This document shows, in pieces, positions 21,701 to 33,700 of a DNA stretch of 64,000 bases. Below the pieces are notes generated by a model. That model saw only the letters and a list, made by a program, of their open reading frames with translations, was not told the DNA's origin and ran no database searches. This DNA is from Neodontobutis hainanensis (lineage: Eukaryota > Chordata > Actinopteri > Gobiiformes > Odontobutidae): the NCBI GenBank assembly GCA_024349245.1, contig JALDNG010002610.1, positions 1-64,000 on the forward strand, in the 5' to 3' direction. A program made the position numbers and the translations under genes. The stretch's first letter is position 1. Each line of letters begins with the position of its first letter.

Positions 21701-24700
21701 CTAATATCAACAACCACAATAATGTGTCTGGTCACTATTTGTAGCTATTTTGATTGTTGAATTACTTCAATGTGTCATTTCCATAAGAAACATAAAATCT
21801 ACAAATTGTTTGCTGTTATCCTGCATTTGTTCAGTTAACACTATTGCAGACACATTATTACTGATAATAAATTGATAGTAAATGTATTATTTAAAGAATA
21901 AAAGTAGGACATATACTCTGTTCCATTGCAGCTTAAGTCAAATTTTCATATTGTAGATTGTAGATAATTAGTGTTTACAACTTTAACAGGCACACATGTA
22001 ATACATTTATATTACAGACATTAATTAGCAACTGGGGCACCAGGGTGGGGTTTGTGCAGAGACAGAGACAGATCTGCATCAGAGGCAGATAACGGACTGT
22101 AAACACAAACAAAACAATCACTTTCAACTTTGAACAACATAAATGTCTACACATAGACGAGTGTCATACTCACATTTACTGAGGCACATGGTCAACAGCA
22201 AGTAGACAGTAATGTGTTCAAGCACAAATAAAAGTGGAAATCCTGGAGACATGAAAAAACTAAACTGTGAAAAGGGGAGAATGTGTGTTGTCTTTAAAAC
22301 TCTAGTGCGTCACATTTTTTGACCTTTTTTCTTCTCCTGCCCACTGAAAAGCCCCACACTTTTACATATTTATAAAAAGTAATAAATATAAGTTGACATA
22401 ATAGTATAATAATAATTGTTGGTATAATGATAATTATATAGGCAAGCAATCAGAAGATTAAGATTCACCTCAAGGAGTTTGTGGACAGAGACTAGAATTA
22501 GAGTTTGATTGGTACCATGTTCTATAACAACAACAATAAAGGACATACAATGACAACATACAAATACAATGCAGCTGAATGGCCAGTCACAGAAACAGAG
22601 TTCAGTTCAATGAAATCAATCCAAGATAGTATAAAATAAACCCACAGCTACGATACCCCAGCCCACTCACAGTTCAATGCCCCACGAATGAGAATGAGTT
22701 CAGAGGGTTCATGTGAAAAGGAGTTTGTGTGGGGAAATGTAGGAAGTGTGGGCCATGGATAAGTAAGAAGAGTGAGGCAAAGAGTTTGTGGGCTGCAAGG
22801 AGCTCCTACCGGCCCAGGCAGGAGGTAGCCGTCTTAGCTTGCCATCTGGATTCCTAAAACCTGGCCAATTCCACGCTTTGCGTCGCACACACAAGTTCAT
22901 TGGACACTATTAGGTCACGTTAGATGCTCCTGCAGCAACATTTCCCTTCGGCATTCCCACTCATCTGTCCGCAAGAAATTGCCACCAGGTCTTAATACAT
23001 AATAACATAAACAATAAGTGGAGTGCACAAGAACTACAGTGGCAAGAAAGTATGTGAATCGTTTGGTTTTCTGAATAAATCTGTATGAAAATGTGTTCTG
23101 ATCTTTATCTTAGTCAAGGGTAGTGACAAACATAATGTGTCTATAAATAATTATACTAAAGAATTCTGATCTTTTATGTCTTTACTGAACACACTCAATC
23201 AATATTCAAAATGGCAGTGGAAAAAGTAAGTGAACCCTTAGAAGTAATAACTGTTTGACCCCCTTGGCAGCAAAAACTTCAATCAGGCGCTTCCTGTAGC
23301 TGTGGATCAGACCTGCACATTGTTAAAGGAGAATTTTAGCTCATTCTTCCTGCAGAATGGCCTTAGCTCTGTCATATTCTTTGGACGTCTCATGTGTATT
23401 TATTTTTATTTTATTTTATTCATATAGCGCTTTTCTACCTCAAAGCGCTTTACCAGCGTTACAGCTGGAGGCAAGGTGGGTTAAGTGTCTTGCCCAAGGA
23501 CACAACGACAGTGGGGAGAGCGGGATGTTATGATGTTTTGGGATGTTTTGAGCGGGATCGAATTGCCCACCCGCCCGGTCGAAGGATGGCCGCGCTATAC
23601 TGCTGCCCCCTGTACTGTATGTATGTGTTTGGCCCTCTTCAAGTCATTCCAGAGCATCTCTGTTGGGTAGAGGTCTGGGCTTGGACTTGGCCTCTCCAAA
23701 AGGTGGATTTTATTTTGTTGTGGGCTTGCTCTGGTGTTTTGTCGTTGTCCTGTTGCATCACCTTCTACACAGTTTCAGCTGACGTACAGACATCCTCGCA
23801 TTATCCTGAAGATTTGTCTGATATACTTTGAAAGCTATCTTCCCCTCAGTGATTGCAAGCTGACCAGGCCCAGTTAGGATGATGTTTTCTTGATGATATG
23901 CTGTGCCATTTTTATAACAAATGTAGCGCTATGTGTTTCTCCAAATAGTTCAATCTAAGTTAAATCAGTCCACAAAACATTTTGCCAATACCTCTGTGGA
24001 GTGTCAGTGTGCTCTTTTGCAAACTTCAGGTGTGCAGCAATGTTCTTTTTAGTAAGCAGTGGCTTCCTTTGTGGTGTCCTGCCGTAAATACACTGCTTGT
24101 TCAGTGTTTTACGTATTGTAGACTCATGAACAGAGATGTTCCAATGATGCCTTCAAATCTTTGGCTGTCATTTGGGTTTTTTTCTTTACATCATTGATGA
24201 GTCTTTGTTGTGCTCTTGGTGTTATTTTGACTGGGCGCCACTTCTTGATAGAGTAACAACAGTCCTAAAGCGTCTCCATTTGTAGATTGTTTGTCTAACT
24301 GTAGACTGGAGAATTTCTAAAGCCTTTGAAATAACTTTGTAACCCTTTTCAGCTTTATGTAAAGCAACAATTCTTGTTCATAGCTCCTTTGGCTGCTCTT
24401 TTTGGCGAGGCATGGCTCACATAAGAATGATTCTCGTTGTGCAGAGCAAACTCCAAAAGTTTGAGGGTTTTTAATCAGTCAAAGTAGCTATAGTCCACAC
24501 CTCCAAATGAGACTCCAGGTGTGCTAAAAAACCTGAGTCCGATTAGCTTTTCTGAGGTCATTAACCCAAGGGTTCACATACCTTTTCCACAAGCACTATG
24601 TGTTTTTTTGGCTGTTCTCAATAAAGACATGAAAGATCTGAATTTTTTGTGTGATTATTTTAAAACAGCTTTATTCAGAAAATCATTAAATTCCATTAAA

Positions 24701-27700
24701 TTATTAAATTATTCCATTAAATTCCAAAAGGTTTACATATATAAAAGTTGTACAGGAGTGACTACTCAGGATTTAACATATCGTTTGTTGATATTATGTT
24801 CAGTAGATGGTGGTATTTTAAAGTTTTGCAATTTTACACTTTTCTGAAGTTATTCCACTATTTTTAGACAGTTTGTTTACAGATTAGTAAACCTCTGCCC
24901 AGCTTTACTCCTGAGAGCCTTTCTAAAATGTTCCTTTCATTCCCAGTCATGTTACGGACCTGCTGTCAGTGAACCTATTTAATTGAAAAATGCTCCATTG
25001 TGAATGTTATGTTTACAATGTGTATTGTGAATGTAAATGACACTATGGACTCACTGTGGTCACTGTTCAGTCCAGACTCACTGCTTTCACTCTCAGCTGC
25101 TCTTTGTGAGGTTCTGTGTTTCTGCTGCTGGGAGCGAGATGCAGACGAGGTGCGCCTCTTCTCCCCCCTTCTGCTTCTTTTCATTGGATGAGCTCTGACT
25201 CGGATCCCCTCGTTCGCATGTCTGTTTACCGAAGACACAGAGCCTGGATGAGCGACTGGAGGGTTTCCAGAAACACTAAAGCATCTAAAATACAAAGAAA
25301 TCATAGGTCTGATTATACAGAAGGAAAGGGGATGGGCGTGTGTGTGTGCCTGCAATGGGGGGAAGGGGGGTACAGGAGGTGAGATTTATAGTGCATTAAG
25401 ATTCCTCACCCTTGGGGCTCTCTCTGGTGGACAGGACTGGGAGCGGCAGCAGGAGTCAGACGGCAGCTCTCTGAGCCTAAAAACCCACTGTCAGTCTCTG
25501 GAGAGATCACTCCGTCCTAAAAAGTGGGAGAAAATGATCTGTTGGTGGTGTTTATGTTATGGTTATATGCATTTACAAATAGTAATGTATATCCCCGCAC
25601 GAAATCCACTGAATAAATCGATATTAAGTAAATAGAAAATGACTGATTTGACCAATGTGTCATGGTCAACTTTCTCTGGCGTCTCCCCACCCTCCTCATC
25701 CTGCTCAAGGTTGGCTGTCAACAATCTCATCAGTATGCAGTGTATTTAAGCCTAGACCTTCCTCCCAGCATCCGTCAGATTCTCAGTCTACCTCCGTGGT
25801 GAACTAGATCTCAGGCTGTGATTTTTTGTACTTTTTTGACTTTGAGTGGATCGTTTGATTCTTACCTGCAGTATTCTGTCCTTCATTCCAATCCCATGCT
25901 CACTAGCCTCCTGTTCCTGCCTCCTTCTCCAGCCTGTTCCTCTTCTGGTTCTCACTTTCCCTTGAAGAACAGCCCCTGTCTCAGTCTTGCTGCTTTGGTT
26001 GCATACTTACCTGATCTCAGTAAACCTTTTGAACTCGGCTGCATCTGTGTTTGGGTCCTTCTCTTGTTGTGTTGTGACAGTATGATCTTGCCACCATGGA
26101 CCCAACCAATGCCGACTCCGTTCAACATGCCATATCCAGCCATGAGACCCTGCTTGGGCAACACCAAACCCTCTACAGCCTGATGGAGAGCCAATGGGAG
26201 TTAACCACCCAGGTAACCCAGATTGGTCGGCTCGTGAAACACGTCGCCAAACAGGTGTCACCTCCTCGGCTGCCTCGTCTGGCCGGCGGCTAACCACCCT
26301 CTGACGTCAGACCATCCCAGGGAGTCCCCAGTTCCAGCTCCCAAGCCTTTTGGTGGAGATTTGGGGAAATGTAAATGGTTTCTGCTCCTTAGTATTCGAA
26401 CAACAAAGACGGATCTTTGCTTCAGACTGTTCCAAGGTATATTACATGACTGGGCTGTTAAAGGGCAGAGCTCTAGACCCTAGAGTCGGAAATATTCTTG
26501 TCAATCCGAGTAGACAAACGGCTACGGGACAGGGACTCCAGGGTTCAACGTGCCTTCACCAGGACAGAATCCCCAGCTTTCACAGGTTGTGAGGGCTCCC
26601 CTCCGGTAACTACGGCTACATCGCATTCCTCAGAGGAACCCCTGCAACTGGGATGAGCATGGTTAAATGCAGCCGAACGCCAGAGCAGTTTCTCAGCTGG
26701 GGAATCCCTCTACTGCAGCTGGGTAATTTCCTGAGGTCGTGCCCAGTTGAGCCAAAAGACCCTGCTCACCGTAGAAGTGGGAGTGCTGGTGAGCAGGACC
26801 TCTTTCACACATTTCCCACAACTTTTGGTTCCGGCTACACTCCATTTCCAGCGCCAAACCCTTCCAATGCAGTCTCTAATAGACTCTGGGGCAGAGCAGA
26901 GTTTTTAGGACAATAACTTTGTTTGTCAGGCAGGGAATTGCCATTGAACCATTATGAGAGAAGACCCGGGTGAGTGCCCTTAAAAGAGAACTTCTGGACA
27001 ATGCAAATCACCAAAAAGAATCTTTAAGAGACTATTTGTTTTTTTTGTATTCGATTCTCCTTCATACCCATTGGTTTTGGGATTTTCCTGGCTTCAGCTG
27101 CATAATCCCCAAATTAAATGGTCTGCTAGCAAGATTATTAGGTTTTGCTTTTCATGTCATGCCTGTCTCCCCTCTGCTACAGAGGGTGCCAAAGCTTCCA
27201 GATTGAAACCACCTGTCCAGCATCCCTGCCACCTATCACAATTTGGTGTAAGTCTTCAGTAAGCACAGAACCTTGTCTCTTCTGCCCCACCGGCCCGACT
27301 GCGCCATCAACCTCCTGCCGGGTGCACCGTTGCCCACGGGACGCCTGAATAATCTTTCTTGACCGGAGAGCGAGGTGAGTCTATCTCAAAGACTCATTGG
27401 CTGCTGGTATCATACGCCCGTCTTCCTCCCTAAGATCTTGAGACCTTGTATTGATTACGGAGGCTTAAATAACATCACTGTGAAGAAGCACCCAGTGAGA
27501 AGTACCCACTACCGCTAATTTTGTGAACGTTTGAGCCACTTCAAGGGGCCACCCTTTTTACCAAACTTGTTCTTTGGAACGCCTATCACCTGGTGCGTAT
27601 AAGACAAGGGGACGAGTGGAAGACAGCATTAAATACTCCATCAAATACTTAGTCATGCCTTTTGGACTAACAGTTAACGCAGTTTTCCAGGCCCTCGTTA

Positions 27701-30700
27701 ATGATGTTCACAGAGACTTTCTAAACCGGTCATTTTTGTCTACTTAGATGACATTCTGGTGTTTCCTCTCTCTTTGGAGGAGCAACAAACCCATGTGCGC
27801 CAGGTGCTTCAGCGCCTCCTGAGAACCGGCTGTTCGTGAAGGGGAGAAGATTTACTCATCCTCGGTCTCCTTCCTGGGTTACATTATTGGCGGGCCCGGT
27901 GAGAGCAGACCCTTGCAAGATCCAAGTTGTGGCAGTTGGCCCGAACCCACCACCTGCAAACAGCTTCAGAGGTTCTTGGGTTTTGCCAGCTTCTATCGCC
28001 GCTTTATAAAAAGGGATTACAGTCGCTCTGCAGCCCCTATCACAAAGCTCACCTGCCCCTCTACACCATTCTCTTTGACTCCAGAGGCTTCCACAGCCTT
28101 TGCGGCTCTCAAGCGCCGCTTCACCTCTTTCCCCAGCTGAACAGAATTATGACATTGGCAATGGGTAATTAGTGGCTGTCAAGCTCACCCTGGAGGAATG
28201 AAGACCAACCAAAAAAACTTCTATTCATATATATCTAGTCTGCCATGCCCGATGGGTGCTGTTTTTTGGCCGATTTCATTTCTTCTTGACATACCGACTG
28301 GGCTCTAGAAATATTAAACCTGACTATGGTTACTGACTTTGACTATCAAAACATAGACAAAATGGTCAAAAATGTTGAGAGGTCTGGCTCCACCGACCAG
28401 TGGAGTTGAGACAATGTCATGTCATGAAAAGCTGCTCATAAATTTGGTATAAAATGTAAAAAAAAAAAAAATCAAACTTCTAACAACTGTAAAAGCCAAA
28501 ATTGACAATGTCATAGTTTTAAGATATTTTACTTTTTATGGCACCATGCAAATACCACTTTCATATAGTTTTAAATTACATTTTGACACAAGACCAAAAC
28601 ATGTTTATTTAAAAATGTCCGTTTAAATTAGAGTCGGACCTGAGAAAGCACCCTCTGTCTCCCGCTGTTTGGTTTGTTGTCATTTCTCTCTGGAGCAGCT
28701 TTGTCTTGAGGCTGTTCAGGCTGCTGCTGTGGGACGGTCCCGCCTCTGATATCTTGCTGCTAGGGCATTGGCTGAGCGGAGTCGGGGAGTGTTTGGCGCA
28801 AGGAGCACAAGACGGTACTGTTTCTCTGTCATCAAAACCAAAGAGGAAAACATACTTTGTTAAGTAGATGTTGGGTCCTATATTTAATGGGAAATGGGTT
28901 TCTGAAGACTCACTTAAGTGGAGATCTTTCCTGCCCTTCTGTGTAGGCCATTGAAAGTCTCCTTGTTTCCACATATTCAGGCTCTGAGTCGGTTCCTGAG
29001 TCTGTAGACAGTGGGGTGTCTTGACATAAGTCACGGACTAAAGGTTTATGAAGTATTTTATAGCTTTGGTACCTGAAGGAAAAACAGAGGTGTCAATAAA
29101 TTTATAGTGCATATTACTATTTTTTATATGATAAAAAATTATATCTGTCAACTTGACAACAAAAGATTTTTTCACAACCCGGCCAGAAGTTCATTATTTG
29201 GACAGAATAAATAATGAAACATGAGAACAAGTTTCAGAATTTTACTTTTTTTAAGTATGCAACTGTGTGGGCAGACAATGAAGTCAACTGTTTTTTAACA
29301 TTACCTTATAAGAGGTTTGAGAAAAAAGCAAACCTTGCACTTGGTAATTACTACTAAGAATATGTTACAATAAAGAGGTAAAAAAAAGCCACAAATTAAA
29401 CCACTGTGGGAATCTTTTTTTTTTTTTTGCTTAATGCCACTATACCCTATCCACATAAAAAGCACCGCACTCTCTCTGGGTTGTATCACACATAAAAAAA
29501 AACAGACTCCTCATAAAATGCAGACAAAGGTTCGAGAGCATAAAAAGGTCTTTTAGGTGTAAAAATCACTTACAGTTTGGTTGAGTCTGGCTCATCATTT
29601 CTATATTTGCCTTTAAGAGGTTCAGCTGAGAAGGGTTTCAGTGTTTGGTCATTGCCCTCTTCACTGCTTGAGCTAACGTCCTCCATCAAACATGCAGGTT
29701 CTGATCCAGACGGGATGAGTGAAGGTAGACACTGGAGGAACAAACCTTATTTATTTAGTCTGGCTTTGATGTAGTGTTTTGTTTGTTTTATTTCAATTTT
29801 TTTTTTTATTTTATTTATTTATTTGATTGTATAAATTTGTTTTACTCTATTTTACTCCTTCCTATTTTACTGAGTGAAATACAGTCAAACCAAGCCACCA
29901 TTGTTTTTAAACTGTTGTAAATGTTGTGTCTAATGATTTTATGTGAAGCACTTTGTGTTTGCATTAAGTTGTATGAAAAGTGCTCTACGTATAAATAAAG
30001 TTTGATTGATTGAATTAACATGTAATTAGGACTTAGCACAGGGAACATATTGAATATCTCAGTAAATGTTAATTTTGGTCAGCCTGACTTCTTGTCTGGT
30101 AATGTTTCATTACAGTTTAATAACTATAACTATGTTAAAACATTGTTACAACAACTATTGTTTCTTCATCCGTCTTCTTTAGCTCATCCGGGTGCAGGGC
30201 AGCAGTCTCAGCAGAGACACTCAAACTTCCCTCTCTTCAGACACCCAGCAGAGGACACTTATTTAATAATTTTTATCTTTTCGGTCATGACCCACAATTT
30301 ATGAACATATGAAGGTGCGATTCTCATCATTTACAATTTTCAATCAAAAATTCAGTCATTATCAAGCAACAACAAGGTGTTTTGCAGTAAAGACTGACAT
30401 CGATATCTAGTAAGGGCGTGTTCATTGCACATTATACTAGTAAATAATTTTGGGGCTGAGCGATCAGTATGGCAGGGGACTACTGTCTATTATTATCCTA
30501 TTTGATCACTTTATTTAGCTGTGTAAAAGTTTACTTAGTTCATTTTAAATGTTTTCAGATGTTTTCAGATGGACAGCCTAACTATGTTCTTGTGTCTACA
30601 GTTGATGAAGAATATGTACCTGTAGCTTCTCACTGTCATGGTAGCTCAGAGGAGGTGTGGCCTGGTGAGGTGGTGTGGGTGGAGCCTGACAGGTGGGTTG

Positions 30701-33700
30701 CTCTTGAAGGCCAATTTGTACCTGCTCCTTCAGCTCGTCCATGTGCAGCCCACACTGGAAAACCAGACCTTCTAGTTCTCTGATGTCCATTCAAACAGAG
30801 GAAAGACCTCAGAAACACACCTCAAATAGTGAAGTGGGTTGTAGTTTTGATATATTCACCTTCCAGGGTCAAAGCTGCCTATTTCTGCCCTGTGCTGCTG
30901 CAGGAGTTTATGTTCATCCTTTGCTAAAAGATAGTCTGTTTCCAATGAATCCAGTCTTTGAATCAATTGAGAAAGACCCTGCAGCAGAGACAACATTATT
31001 CCTGCTCTGACCATAGAACATACGTTTCCTTAAACAGATAGAAATAAGACCTCAACATAACTCATGCTTTAGTCACTTGGATTTAGGCCAAATGGCAAAA
31101 GGACGCGAAGGAGATATCATAGCTTACAGCCAAATTATAGATTTTATGGTTAGCAATGGCAAACGTATTGTGCAGAAAATGTCATTGAGGATGGATAGTA
31201 AACAAAAGAGATAGGCCTTGTGAGCATATTCATATTAGTCCCTAGGCGCCCAAGTCAAAATGTTTGCACTTTACTGTGTATGCAACTGGGGCACTTTTCT
31301 CTTTACCTTCTTCTGTTGCAGAAAATTTAGTTTTCCGTCTGTAGGATCTGCTGAAAAGAGTCCACCTTTAAAAGAAAAAAAGTTCTAAATATGTTCTAAA
31401 TACACAGGGTGAGACACTTGTACTGTTAATACTATTGCTTTGGGACCTCCTGGAGGAAATGTTTTGCTGTGCTTGTACACGTGTCAGCCAGGTTTGAACT
31501 TGTTGACGATGAGGCAGATGAAGAAGAAAGAGCAGGAGAATGTCCTGTTGATGAGACACAGTGAGAAGTGCTCTGGCATTTCTTACTGCAGAATAAAGCT
31601 AAATGTTATAATTTACAACTAGTTTGTGGAAAGGTTGCCCGTACTGTTTCGGCTGATACATTTGTCAGGAGAGGGAAACTCTGCTCTCTGAACTCTAGGA
31701 ATGTCCAGTGTCATAGGCTTTGAGGCTGGGACACTCAGGCTTGAATACAAAGGAATCCCCGCTTTGGGAGGATCAGAGTACAGGTTCACCTGCAACAAAA
31801 AAGAAAATATTTTAAAAGGTCAAGGTCAAGATCAAGGTCAAGGCGGTGGTAAGCCACAACTGTAGATAAAGCTGCCCTGGGGCAGACTGATGGAGACATA
31901 CAAAAGAAGACAAAAATATACTAAACTTAGCACAGTATTACATACTGTTACCTGATATAACCCTGTAATTACCACTCTTAGTTTCACACTCTTGTGTTAC
32001 ACTTGGATCCTAGTTAAAAAAAACATCAAAATGTTAATACATTTGTTGTAAAAATTTTAGGGCTAAATATTTGGGGGTTAAAAAGCTATGTTAGAGTGTT
32101 GCTTTACTATGTTGCTGTACCATTAAAGCCATGTTTGAATGTAAGGTTTCTTTCCCCCCTAATGTGGACTACTGCTGCATATGCACTGCACCTATCTTTT
32201 GACCATATTGTATTTTTTGTTTATTTATTTTATTTAAAAAAGGGACAGTGCATAATGCTGAACATGTGAATAAATTATGTAAGTGTGAAAATGCCAGAAT
32301 TAGCACAGTGGTAACAAGGCATGATGGATCCATGTTCTCATTCTGTTTATGTCAAATTCTGACTTTACCATCTGAATGTCTCAACAGAAATCGAGACTAG
32401 GCAAGATTTTTCCAGTCTTCAACTGTCCAATTTTGGTGAGCTCGTGCAAGCTGTAGCCCCTTTTTCCTGTTTGTAGTGGAGATGAGTGGTACCCATTGGG
32501 GTCTTCTGATGTTGTAGCCCATCCGCCTCAAGGTTGTGCGTGTTGGGGCTTCACAAATGCTTTGCTGTTGTTGTTGTTTTTGTTTTCCCTTTTCACACCA
32601 TTCTTTCTAAACCCTAGAAATGGTTGTGCGTGAAAATCCCAGTAACTGAGCAGATTGTGAAATACTCAGACCGGCCCATCTGGCATTAACAACCATCCCA
32701 CGCTTATTATTGCTTAAATCACCTTTCTTTCCCATTCTGACATTCAGTTTGGAGTTCAGGAGATTGTTTTGAGCAGGACCACACCCCTAAATGTACTGAA
32801 GCAACTGCCATGTGATTGGTTGATTAGATTCTTGCATTAATGAGAAATTGAACAGGTGTTCCTAATAATCCTTTAGGTAAGGTATTTGCTCTTTATGCAG
32901 AGATTAAGTACCCTTCCTTGAGACGCAGGCCGATCAATGGTGTTTGCCGCCTCAGCACACTTAATCTTCAGTCTGTAGTTGTCCTCCTGCAGTAAGCATT
33001 GAGGACAGGAGAAAAAACAATGTTTTGTAAATAAAAGGGACAAAGAGTGGTCTGGAAAGCTGAGGATGGACAGTATACTCAAATCAATATACTCAAATGC
33101 TTTGGCCGGTTTTTGGGTGAGATTATTTTTACTTTGGTGTAAAACAGTTTGTACCTGCAGCTCGTCCATCAGCGATGTGGCCTGCTGTTTACATCTGAAA
33201 TCAGGAGGGACGATGGAGAGAGGGGCCAAGGATGAGGTAGTGCCCTCCAGTGGATCTGGTTCATTTTCAGACTGGAGCAGGACCTCCTTCACAATGTCTG
33301 CCGGGGATTTAAAAACTAGTGGGTGTTCAGGTACAAGAGAGTCCCTATTTATAGAGCACCTGCTTTTGGGGGGACTGTAACCATCTTTGGGGAATCGAAC
33401 TCTGGGCTCCACTTTGGAGAAGTCAGGCCTGTGGACGTTTTGAGAGTCTTTCCTAGAAAAGAAAAAGATTGTGAGGGGAAGCAGCCAGATTAAAATATCC
33501 AGTTGCTGGTAGAGAATCGAAATCTGTGAAAACCATCTTTGTCAGCGAGAAGTACTAAAGTGCTTTGATAGAACGTGATAAAACTGGGAATAGTTTTTAT
33601 TTTTTCATTGGATCTGAAGAGAATGATAATCATGTTAATAGCTCCATGTATAAATAAAAAAACACTGTCCACAACTAAGATCTAAAGGTACAGGAATACA

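Larger units (their letters stand above)
25658..28140 (+). mobile_element. Sushi-type Ty3/gypsy element B, antisense in an akna intron
   Basis: A 5' LTR is followed by gag, a protease-like region (DSGAEQ-like at about 26,883), an RT with YLDDILVF (about 27,742) and the RT-RNase H connection ([17 protein letters not shown], about 27,960), with homology ending about 28,140. No 3' LTR was found. The element lies on the + strand inside akna, between its exons at 28,640 and 25,516. Confidence 0.85.

Noticed and set aside
26096..28140. Domesticated sushi-derived (RTL-like) gene
   Set aside because: Gag stops after about 65 codons and the rest is broken repeatedly, so no long selected frame remains.
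28640..29034. Continuous 141-codon minus frame as a single exon
   Set aside because: A GTGAGTC donor at 28,913 and a GACAG acceptor at 28,826 split it into two akna exons.
30050..30304. 84-codon + strand frame in the left arm
   Set aside because: Overlaps the Rex3 tail fragment, and the mirrored frame in the right arm differs after an indel; no splice or family support.
31800..31850. AAGGTCAAGG tandem motif as a nuclear-receptor element array
   Set aside because: Only a few imperfect copies beside an exon border; too short to support regulation from sequence alone.
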